From: Desulfobaccales bacterium
GTDB taxonomy: Bacteria; Desulfobacterota; Desulfobaccia; Desulfobaccales; 0-14-0-80-60-11
NCBI GenBank assembly: GCA_041648175.1
Contig: JBAZPO010000004.1
Coordinates: 221,396 to 285,395, forward strand
Direction of reading: 5' to 3'
DNA: 64,000 nucleotides
Shown here: in pieces, positions 1-7,440 of the stretch
Layout of the letters: every line of letters begins with the position of its first letter
Numbering within the stretch: the stretch's first letter is position 1
Position numbers and translations under genes: made by a program
The notes under the pieces: generated by a model
Database searches by the model: none
Seen by the model: the letters and a program-made list of their open reading frames with translations, nothing else
Told to the model about the DNA's origin: nothing

Positions 1-1
1 T

Positions 2-706
2 GCAACTAATAAAACAAATTTGGCTACGGGTTCTGAAGGTCATTTTAAAGAAGATCTTTATTACCGAATGAATCAACACATGATAATAACTGAGGCATTA
101 AAAAATCGATATGATGATGTTGTTTTTTATGTTAATTACTTTAATAGGAATATTAATGTTAGGACCAAATGTTTATTATATTCATATGGTTTTCCTGGAA
201 ATGTACGCGAATTATTAAATCTCGTCGAACACAGCTCTTCTTATGTAAGGGGTTATATTAGGATGCGTTTGGCGGAGCAACTTAAAATTAGCAATGGAAT
301 GGAAGCTAAGGCACAAGAGTCCAGTTATTGGAAAGGCTATTTATCTAATTATGTCGTTAACGAATCATATGAAAAGGATATACTTTATTCAACATTTGTT
401 TTTAACAGAATGCACATTAAGAACCTTAAGAAAATTGTGGACCTGTATGAAATTATTACTCTTTTATCTTATGCCAAATTAACCAAAGTGGCGACAAGGG
501 ATGTGTTACATATAAGGGATGAGAATTTAACCCCGAAGATTTTCAGAGAACGATTCGGATATAGTTTGCCAGAGGGGAGAAACATAACGATTGGTAATGA
601 TGAGACAGATTGCAGAAAGCTACCGAGGGAACCCATGAAGTTATACCCAGAATTTATTAATTTTTTTGAATTCTATCAATATGTTAACCTTGATCGAAAA
701 AAATAG
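2..706 (+). CDS. Sigma-54-dependent AAA+ activator, C-terminal part (5' end outside window)
   Basis: The reading frame is open to the window edge, so the gene begins upstream. The first residues read ATNKTNLATGSEGHFKEDLYYRMN, which follows the sigma-54 activator pattern around sensor 1 and the FREDLYYRLN segment. A YGFPGNVRELLNLVEH segment (about residues 60-75) matches the conserved WPGNVREL helix. The GAFTGA and Walker motifs would lie upstream and cannot be seen. The last 150 residues match nothing I know and contain no clear Fis-type helix-turn-helix, which is unusual for this family. The gene is much more AT-rich than the rest of the window, suggesting recent transfer. Family assignment is firm; target promoters are unknown. 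Confidence 0.8.
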   Translation, partial: ATNKTNLATGSEGHFKEDLYYRMNQHMIITEALKNRYDDVVFYVNYFNRNINVRTKCLLYSYGFPGNVRELLNLVEHSSSYVRGYIRMRLAEQLKISNGMEAKAQESSYWKGYLSNYVVNESYEKDILYSTFVFNRMHIKNLKKIVDLYEIITLLSYAKLTKVATRDVLHIRDENLTPKIFRERFGYSLPEGRNITIGNDETDCRKLPREPMKLYPEFINFFEFYQYVNLDRKK

Positions 707-799
707 CCTTCTCTTCTCATTCCTAATTCTTCCCATAATATAAAAATCTCTTCCCAAAAAATTTACCCATTAAATAAAGTAATTATTTAAGCTACTTAT

Positions 800-830
800 C
801 AAGTGGCATGCCACTTGCTTTTTATTTTTG
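800..830 (+). terminator. Rho-independent terminator after the sigma-54 activator
   Basis: The perfect palindrome CAAGTGGCATGCCACTTG (800-817) is followed by CTTTTTATTTTTG. It lies about 95 bp past the stop codon of the activator fragment. Confidence 0.75.
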
Positions 831-1019
831 CGGACGCGTCGTCATCACCCCCTGACGGGGTGCGAGGAGGTTGACCGGTTTTAAAGGTGGGCCTTGTTGG
901 TAACGCCGGCTCAGTGAGTACTAACAACTTAACAGGGAAGAGGGCGCTCTCTTTAATTCTAACGTTCCTTGAGTCTCATATGAAACGAGTGAACACCTCA
1001 GAGAAGGAGAAACAAGACC
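831..1019. other. Intergenic leader before the clamp-loader gene
   Basis: A short GC hairpin lies near 845-862 (arms CACCCC and GGGGTG). An AGAAGGAG ribosome site sits just before the ATG at 1020. No clear promoter was recognised. Confidence 0.35.
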
Positions 1020-1793
1020 ATGGAAGAATTAAATTACAACCTTCCAGCCTGCTATCGGCCTAACAATTTCGACGAGTTGTTAGGAAACGAGGGTGTGAAG
1101 AGGGTTTTAAAAGCGTACCAAAAAAACCCCAATCGCCCTAAATCGATAATGCTTTCTGGCCCAACTGGAGGCGGCAAGACCACCACCGGCAGGATATACG
1201 CCCGAACCCTTAACTGTAGCCAACTGACAGAGGGATTTAATCCCTGCGGACAATGCCCCTCGTGCCAGATGCCATTACAAGGGTGTGGGAGCATCATCGA
1301 AGTTAACTGTACGATGCGGAGGGGACTCGATGACATGAGGCAATTGATCCGGGTGTCAAACCTTACTCCTCGGCAAAATTTTCGGATCCTTATCCTAGAT
1401 GAGATCCAAGGAGCTACTTCTGAAGCTCACAACGCTTTGCTTAAACCTCTTGAAGAGCCGCCCGCCCTCACCTATTGGATACTCTGCACATCCGAGCCCA
1501 ATAAGGTGCCAAAGGCAATAGCCGGCCGGTGCGTACAGTTGGCGCTAACCTATCCACCTCCAGCGGCCCTCCAAAACCGGCTCCGGGAAATAGCTCGGAA
1601 GGATTTTGGTCGAGATATTGCCCGCCTTTTACGGCCGTATTTGCTGGACATTATCGATCAATGTGATGGCCAGCCGAGAGCTTCTATCGAGCTGATGGGG
1701 GTGCTCGGAACGGCCCTATCCGTGGACAAGAAGGCCTTAAGCAATCAGCTGCTGGCCAAACAGATCGTGGAGAGCTTCCTTGACGATCTCTAG
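1020..1793 (+). CDS. Short DnaX-like clamp-loader AAA+ ATPase
   Basis: At 257 residues this is a stand-alone version of the gamma/tau ATPase of DNA polymerase III. Visible features are the YRPNNFDELLGNE box near residue 15, Walker A GPTGGGKTT (47-55), a cysteine set C66, C76, C79, C82 that matches the DnaX zinc module, Walker B ILILDEIQ (123-130) and a LLKPLEEPP segment. Sensor 1 reads LCTSEPNKVP. It ends soon after the lid domain and lacks the long tau C-terminus. The neighbouring primase-like and Rep-like genes suggest an element-encoded replication factor rather than the housekeeping dnaX. The ATG is preceded by AGAAGGAG. Partner polymerase subunits are not in the window. Confidence 0.8.
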   Translation: MEELNYNLPACYRPNNFDELLGNEGVKRVLKAYQKNPNRPKSIMLSGPTGGGKTTTGRIYARTLNCSQLTEGFNPCGQCPSCQMPLQGCGSIIEVNCTMRRGLDDMRQLIRVSNLTPRQNFRILILDEIQGATSEAHNALLKPLEEPPALTYWILCTSEPNKVPKAIAGRCVQLALTYPPPAALQNRLREIARKDFGRDIARLLRPYLLDIIDQCDGQPRASIELMGVLGTALSVDKKALSNQLLAKQIVESFLDDL

Positions 1794-1866
1794 ACACCAT
1801 GCCTCAGTGTGAGTTGTTGCTTTAAGCAAGCATCACACTGGTGGATTTGATTTGGTCGGCCAAAGG

Positions 1867-1900
1867 CCCCTGGCATGCCGCTGTGACGTGTCAGGGGCCA
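1867..1900 (+). terminator. Strong hairpin downstream of the DnaX-like gene
   Basis: Arms GGCCCCTG and CAGGGGCC form a perfect 8-bp stem about 75 bp past the stop codon. No clear T-tract follows, so it may be an attenuator or processing hairpin instead. The remaining 1901-2214 holds no convincing gene. Confidence 0.4.
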
Positions 1901-2007
1901 GTTGGCACCGATCGTTAGATACACGAGCATGGATGGTGTGGACTTTATTGGCCTGAACTGGAGGGTAATGGATGGTAAAGATGAACGTTTAACACCGATG
2001 TGGAAGG

Positions 2008-2255
2008 GTGTTGCGCGGTTGCGCGGTTTTTCAAAGGTAAGTCAGGTGTCACCAAGAAAAATCGGTTTCATGTGGAAATGTACGATTTGTACCAATCTCC
2101 ATAGCAGGGCCGCGCCATTGATTGTTCATCATGTTGCCCTTTGCCAATACTCCTGGATGTAAGCACAAGGATATCTCGGCTACAGGCAACGTAACTCAAA
2201 TAGGAGATTTCTCCATGAAGCATGCCACTTCAAAAACTGCGCAACCGCGCAACAC
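2008..2255. repeat. Long inverted repeat straddling the primase-like gene start
   Basis: GTGTTGCGCGGTTGCGC (2008-2024) recurs as its exact reverse complement at 2239-2255, and the similarity extends imperfectly through a following GTTTTT. Each arm itself contains two tandem copies or near-copies of TTGCGCGG. The right arm lies within codons 9-14 of the gene starting at 2215. A replication-origin or operator role is inferred. Confidence 0.7.
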
Positions 2256-4041
2256 TAAGGGTTGTTCCTTAAAGGAATATGCCCTGGTTACTCAATTACC
2301 CCGGAAATTTCTCAAGGGGCTGGGGCTTGCTAACTCCATCTCCCATGGAATCCGGAACCTATCCCTTCCTTATTATGGCGTAGACGGAAATATCATCAAC
2401 ACCAGGTATCGGACCACTCTGAGGGCCCATGGGGAGTTTCTATGGGCAAAACAGGACGAGGAGATCCCTTACGGCCTCTGGAAACTGGCCGAGGCCAAGG
2501 AAGCCGGATTTGTCGTTCTGGTCGAAGAAGAAAGCGCTTGCCATACCCTCTGGTACAAAGATTTCCCGGCCCTTGGGATACCCGGACCAAACACCTGGAA
2601 GAAAGATTGGGAGTCAAGCCACCTGGAGGGCATACCGACGATCTACGTGGTCATTCCTCCAGACCATGGTGGAGAAGGCATCCTGACCAGGCTGAAGGAG
2701 TCATCCCTTTGCGGCCGTATCAAGGTTGTGAACCTGGGCAAGCACCGGGACCCGAGCACTCTTTACCTTGCGGCGCCGAAGGAGTTCCAGGGGCGGTTCA
2801 AAAAAGCCCTCAAGACAGCAACCCCATTGCGGCCGATAGATATGAAGGCAATCAACCACATAGCCCAGAGCAAAAACATCCTGAAACTGTTCACCGACGA
2901 CCTAAGGAAATGCGGCATCATCGGGGAGAAGCATGGGTGTAAGTTAATGTACCTCTGCGTCACCACCCGCTTCTTCCTTGAACCGGTTTCGGTGGTGGTG
3001 AAAGGGGATTCGAGCGGAGGCAAATCGTATACCACCGGGGGAGTCCTGAAATTCTTTCCCTCGGACGCCTATATTGACTTAACATCAATGTCGGAGAAGG
3101 CTCTCATTTACGCCGAAGCATCTTTTGAACATCGGTTTCTATGGATTTATGAAGCGGCTGGCTTGGAGAACCCGTCAGTAAGGTACCTGATCAGGACCTT
3201 ATTGAGCGAAGGGAGAATCAAGTACATGGTTACCGGAAATGTCTCTGGGGGACGCGCGAGTAAGACAATCGAGAAAGAAGGGCCTACCGGTCTTATCCTG
3301 ACCACCACCTTGAAGTTCATCGGGGAGGATCAGGAAAACCGCCTTCTCTCAATCCCTATCAACGTGAGCCCAAACCAGACCAGACAAATTCTGGTGGGCC
3401 AGGCGGAAGAAGCTGGAGGGGAAGTGAATTCATCGGACCCAAATGGGGTTGGGGGGGAGGTGGATTTATCGCCCTGGCACGAGTTTCAAGAATGGCTCAG
3501 GCAATCCGATCAGCGGGTTATCATCCCCTATGCTCCGGCCTTGGCAGAGTTGATAAACCCGGTTGTCTTGAGGATACGGAGGGACTTTACCAAGGTCTGT
3601 AACCTGATCAAGGCGCATGCTTTGCTGCACCAGTTAAACCGCGACCGTGACCCGGCTGGAAAACTCATCGCCAAGCTAATCGATTATTCCCGGGTTTATA
3701 AGCTCATACATGGCCACCTTCAACTGGCTCATGAGACCGCTGTCCCGCAACACATAAGGGAACTGGTAGAGGCGATCAATAAGGCCAGCGAAGCACATGA
3801 TTTCCAGGGAATTTCTGGGAAGAGATTAGTCCAGAATCTTGGGATCAACAAGTCAAACGTTTCCCGGGGGGTAAAAGAGGCCCTGGAGAAGGGTTATATC
3901 CGGAACCTCGAAGATAGGCGCGGAAGGCCGGCGAAATATGTTCTAGACAACCCCCTTCCGTCAACCAGGGACATTCTCCCGTCACCACAGGAGCTCAAGG
4001 CACACTGGAAAAAGAAAAAACCCGGCAAAGGGGACCGGTGA
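2215..4041 (+). CDS. Primase-like protein with TOPRIM-like and P-loop domains and a winged-helix-like tail
   Basis: The start at 2215 has TAGGAG eight bases upstream, giving 608 residues. Residues about 95-150 (FVVLVEEESACHTLWYK...ALGIPGPN) resemble the TOPRIM half of element-encoded primases. A P-loop GDSSGGKS sits near residue 265, followed by an acidic WIYEAAG and a TTLKFIGEDQENR segment typical of primase-associated ATPases. The last 80 residues (SGKRLVQNLGINKSNVSRGVKEALEKG) look like a winged helix. Together these suggest replication initiation on a mobile element, in line with the preceding clamp-loader gene and the inverted repeat over its start. No zinc finger or classical DnaG motif was seen, so primase activity is inferred. 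Confidence 0.6.
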   Translation: MKHATSKTAQPRNTKGCSLKEYALVTQLPRKFLKGLGLANSISHGIRNLSLPYYGVDGNIINTRYRTTLRAHGEFLWAKQDEEIPYGLWKLAEAKEAGFVVLVEEESACHTLWYKDFPALGIPGPNTWKKDWESSHLEGIPTIYVVIPPDHGGEGILTRLKESSLCGRIKVVNLGKHRDPSTLYLAAPKEFQGRFKKALKTATPLRPIDMKAINHIAQSKNILKLFTDDLRKCGIIGEKHGCKLMYLCVTTRFFLEPVSVVVKGDSSGGKSYTTGGVLKFFPSDAYIDLTSMSEKALIYAEASFEHRFLWIYEAAGLENPSVRYLIRTLLSEGRIKYMVTGNVSGGRASKTIEKEGPTGLILTTTLKFIGEDQENRLLSIPINVSPNQTRQILVGQAEEAGGEVNSSDPNGVGGEVDLSPWHEFQEWLRQSDQRVIIPYAPALAELINPVVLRIRRDFTKVCNLIKAHALLHQLNRDRDPAGKLIAKLIDYSRVYKLIHGHLQLAHETAVPQHIRELVEAINKASEAHDFQGISGKRLVQNLGINKSNVSRGVKEALEKGYIRNLEDRRGRPAKYVLDNPLPSTRDILPSPQELKAHWKKKKPGKGDR

Positions 4042-4477
4042 ACTGCTAAAGTTTTGGTGTAAATTGGCTTGAATAATACAGGGGTGGCAGCTTTTGATGG
4101 GCTGCCATCCCAATCTCCCAATGGATGTGATGCGGTAGACATCCCGTCTAACCACCATAAAGCATCTTTAGCCGGTTTTCCTTGACGCTTCATCAAGACC
4201 TCAAGGGACAGAACACCTACGGCCTTGTATCGGAACCTGAAGGTGATCAGAAAGACGGAGGAGGCTTCGTGGACACCATCAACCAGCAGTGGTAGGCGCG
4301 GACACAAACGATTTCCTCAGCCCTGTCGAGACCAGGGCAGCTCAATAAAACCTTGTATCCGAAAAACCGGATGTGGTACAGATTTTTATTTTTTTTCCAT
4401 TCCTGGTTTGATTGTTTTTTGTAAGATTAACAAATCGCTGGCAGGTTATTGAGTCAGAAAACCAGATATCTCATTAA
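4042..4477. other. Intergenic region with one hairpin
   Basis: A hairpin at about 4082-4111 (GGGTGGCAGC pairing with GCTGCCATCCC) follows the primase-like gene by 40 bp and may end its transcript. The rest shows no supported gene. Confidence 0.4.
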
Positions 4478-5545
4478 GTGGGGAAAAAAGTGGAAAGAGC
4501 GGGGAAGAGAAGGAAGGGGCCTCGGATTATATCAAAGCATGAGCAGCATAAAATTAACTCTGGCAAACGTCTGCAGCAGAGAATAATAAATACCACCTTA
4601 CGAGGCATTACAGAACTAAAGGTATTAATTCATAGGTCTGTCTTCTCCGGATTATATGGTTCCGAGAAGCTAGAACGAGCGATGGGAAACCAGGAAATCA
4701 AATGGATTCCTAATAAAACACGGGCATTTTCTAGCTACTCATATAAGGCCAATATACAACTCGAACAGGGTGAAGTCGATATATTTTCCTTGCGTAAAAC
4801 TTTTGGACCTTCCTGTATAATCGCCACCGCTGATTCGACTTATGACATGCTTCACTACCTGCGTAAGTCTCTTCCTAACTTAAAAATATACTCACTCGAA
4901 TATGCGATCGACCACTATTGCAAAAATCCTGAGGCCGTCGCTGACATATTTTATCTTTTAAGACGCTACCTCTATAGAAGAAATGCGAAACTTACCTCAA
5001 TGGTTGGTGGAAAGTTCTTTGGGTGGCAAGATTGGTTGAAAGACTTGAGGGAAAGTAACGCAGTTTATTATATTCAAATGGGGAAAAAATCAGGGAAGCA
5101 TATTAAGGTCTACGAGCGGGGCCCAGACTCAAAGAAACTCTCTGGCACCAAAGAATGGCGTCACGAAGACGTAGACCGAGTCCGCATTGAATTTAAGCTC
5201 AAACGCTTAGCAATTACCAAGAAATACGGCCTCAGCACCTTGAAACAATTGCTGATGGCCCCTAAGTTTGCCGATATTGCTTCGGAGTATGTTCAGTTCA
5301 AAAACTTCAAGTTCTCCTCAGAATTGCCGCAAGACTGGGATGATTACCTATCCGAGGACGGTCAGGGGAACCTGGAAAGTTTCATGCAAGAGGTATTATC
5401 AGCCAAAGATAAAGACAAGGTCAAGAACGTCATTCAGTATGTTGAAGATAACCAAAGAATGCAGGTCCTTAAAAAGCGTATCATTGAGGCTGCAGAGGCA
5501 TTTGATAAACATTGGGGCAGAGGATCTTACCGAATCGTCAAATAA
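4478..5545 (+). CDS. Rep-like basic protein, possible plasmid replication initiator
   Basis: This 355-residue protein starts at a GTG and has a very basic N-terminus (MGKKVERAGKRRKGPR). The centre reads YYIQMGKKSGKHIKVYERG followed by RVRIEFKLKR, the order of a short reporter strand and an arginine-rich strand seen in Rep_trans-type initiators, but I cannot point to a certain catalytic tyrosine. The last third is helical and charged. The setting, next to a clamp-loader and a primase-like gene, supports a replication role. No strong ribosome site precedes 4478, so the start could be the next GTG at 4490. The family call is tentative; a DNA-binding protein of another kind is possible. Confidence 0.45.
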   Translation: MGKKVERAGKRRKGPRIISKHEQHKINSGKRLQQRIINTTLRGITELKVLIHRSVFSGLYGSEKLERAMGNQEIKWIPNKTRAFSSYSYKANIQLEQGEVDIFSLRKTFGPSCIIATADSTYDMLHYLRKSLPNLKIYSLEYAIDHYCKNPEAVADIFYLLRRYLYRRNAKLTSMVGGKFFGWQDWLKDLRESNAVYYIQMGKKSGKHIKVYERGPDSKKLSGTKEWRHEDVDRVRIEFKLKRLAITKKYGLSTLKQLLMAPKFADIASEYVQFKNFKFSSELPQDWDDYLSEDGQGNLESFMQEVLSAKDKDKVKNVIQYVEDNQRMQVLKKRIIEAAEAFDKHWGRGSYRIVK

Positions 5546-6120
5546 TGTTGCTGCAAAAGCCATAGTATAATAAGCAATAGTATATGTGTAACACTTAAAT
5601 CAACTACTTGAGCCCTTCCTTGTTACTCTGTAATTCTACCTGACATTCCATAACTCCAGCAAGTGAACTGTACTTTGCCCACAGCTTGGTGAAATGCTAC
5701 ATGCCATTGGCTTTGTCGTTGTTGTTTGACCCCCGGATTTACTTGTGCAAGAGGGGTGTTTTTGGCTTTTGTCTGCCCCGGCCAACTTTCGTACCCCTGG
5801 TTTGGCGTGAGTGTGCCACTGGTCCCGCCAAAGTGGCCCCTGACCCCAACCGTTTTCGCCGCTGAACTGCCAAAGCCCACCCGGAATACCCCAAAACTGC
5901 CATGTAGTCCCGCCGACCATAGCTTTTCAATGCCTCAGACCACCAGCTAGGGACTTTTGCCACTTGTGTGTGGCTGACTCCCGGATTTCTCAGTTGCGGT
6001 GGTCTGCTCACCGCTGTTGACAAAGCGGTAACCAGGAACCGCTAATCGCCGCAATTGGCCCTAAAACCTCAGTCTACAGACCCCGTTTGAACAAGCAATC
6101 TATTCATACGGAGGTCTGTC
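5546..6120. other. Long intergenic region without a supported gene
   Basis: The region is rich in CCCC and GGGG runs that keep several frames open by composition alone. None has a ribosome site or a recognisable protein pattern. A strong GGAGGT at the right end belongs to the next gene. Confidence 0.4.
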
Positions 6121-6531
6121 ATGGAACTGAAATGTGATTATCTAGGAAAAGACTGGCGCCAGGCGAAGCAAGAAGTGAAAGCTGTGCTGATTGGTCGGGC
6201 GAAGGCGCGGGACGTCATTTCCTATTTTGAGCTTGCAGTCCGGGTGCCTGCCATCAAGTTTGATCCGGATTCTCTGACGCTGCGGACGTTGCTCCAGGAG
6301 ATTGGCGCTGAAGAAAACGCGGCTGGGAGAGGGATGCTGTCTGCGGTTGTCGTTTACAGTGCTGGCGAAAGGCAACCAGACCTGGAGTTCCTTTACTTGG
6401 CGACTCAGCTCGGGAAAAACACCTCCAACATCATGTGGTGCTGGCTCAATGAACTGAAACGGGTGTTCAATTGTTGGTCGCAGGCCAAGAGAAAGCCAAA
6501 GTCTCATTGCCAGAGGTCTAAACAACTATAA
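6121..6531 (+). CDS. Conserved small protein of unknown function
   Basis: A GGAGGT ribosome site lies six bases before the ATG, strongly supporting a real gene of 136 residues. The centre contains RGMLSAVVVYSAGERQPDLEF, a pattern I associate with an uncharacterised bacterial family in which an acidic EIGAEEN segment precedes a (G/R)LLSAVVV strand. The C-terminus is basic (KRKPKSHCQRSKQL). No signal peptide or membrane segment is seen, so it should be cytoplasmic. It stands alone, with more than 500 bp on the left and a relic region on the right, and uses codons like the accessory genes at 23-27 and 46-51 kb. Confidence 0.55.
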   Translation: MELKCDYLGKDWRQAKQEVKAVLIGRAKARDVISYFELAVRVPAIKFDPDSLTLRTLLQEIGAEENAAGRGMLSAVVVYSAGERQPDLEFLYLATQLGKNTSNIMWCWLNELKRVFNCWSQAKRKPKSHCQRSKQL

Positions 6532-6758
6532 GTTACAGTGGGGAGAGTTGGGCCATTTGTTGGTGGAGCTTGCCCCTCTTCCCTTTTTACCGTTGCCAGA
6601 CAGGCTTATGGTTTCATTTCATGCCTGCAGAATTTACAATATTTGGCTGGAGCAACTGCCACCTATGATAACCATATCTGGTATCAATTATTACCTGACT
6701 GGCTGCGCATAAAGAGCAGTAACATTCAATCATGGGATACAAAAGAAGCTTCAACATT

Positions 6759-6955
6759 TTATTTCCCCAAGATGTTTACATCAGCTAATTGGCAGCTTGG
6801 ATGGTTTGCCTTCTTCCCCATAATTACTCCCAAGAATAGGGTGCGCTGGTTGTTGTGAGGATTTTTGGTTAATAAATGCACCAAACCTGGCGGCTCAAAG
6901 CAGTCCTGTCCATGTCGGTAAGAAAAAGTTTGCTCCCCTTCCACATAGATAACCA
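6759..6955 (-). pseudogene. Cupin-domain protein, 3' relic
   Basis: Read on the minus strand, VVIYVEGEQTFSYRHGQDCFEPPGLVH fits the second half of a small cupin: a YVxEGExTF strand, a turn and a FFEPPGxVH strand. The first half is missing. Its upstream end abuts the trpD relic in another frame, so two degraded genes appear joined. No start codon or ribosome site is present. The adjoining plus strand (6532-6758) shows nothing. Confidence 0.45.
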
Positions 6956-7440
6956 CCTCCCTTTCAGGACTTTGCGTACAATGCGAGTGTTGTCAAAGAC
7001 GTCACCGCCCTTGATGTCCGCCAAAGTCGCCCGCTTCAGGCCAAAATCTTCGGGAGCAATATTATAGGTCCGAACCGTACCGTCTTTAAGCTGGCTCACC
7101 GGGTGGGCCTCACGAGGCTGATTTCGTCGAACGAGTCCTCGCCGAAGACCACAAAGGCGCTTTTGCCCCCCAGGTTGCCCAACACCTGGACCAGAGGCTC
7201 GGTGAAGCGGGCGTCATAGCCCCCCAGCACCCTGGATGTTGCCGCGGGCTCAGTTGGTCAGGGGCCTTAGGACGTTAAAGATGGTGTGGATGTGCCGATC
7301 TCCCGCGGGGGCCGATGGAATAACCCATGGCCCCGTGGAGTGGGGAGCGAACCGAAACCCGATGTCCACCTCCAGGATGCACCAGCCACCTGATCCGGCG
7401 TCAGGGCCAGAATAATCCCCAAGGCCTCCTCATTTAAACT
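6950..7440 (-). pseudogene. trpD: Anthranilate phosphoribosyltransferase relic (trpD)
   Basis: Pieces of TrpD appear in order on the minus strand but in different frames: LGIILALTPDQVAG (7390-7430), FRFAPH and HTIFNVLRPLTN (7250-7375), and QLKDGTVRTYNIAPEDFGLKRATLADIKGGDVFDNTRIVRKVLKG (6955-7095). The first pieces correspond to the TrpD segments around FLFAPxxHPAMK and IRTIFNxLGPLTNPA, the last to EDFGL...GGDxxxNAxI. At least two stop codons and several frameshifts separate them, and the N-terminal half is absent. The order and spacing make this a decayed gene rather than chance. Its upstream end touches the stop codon of the neighbouring membrane protein. Confidence 0.75.

Noticed and set aside
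5739..6023. Overlapping open frames in the GC-skewed region 5620-6020
   Set aside because: Several frames are open on both strands at once because of C/G runs, none with a start site or protein-like pattern.
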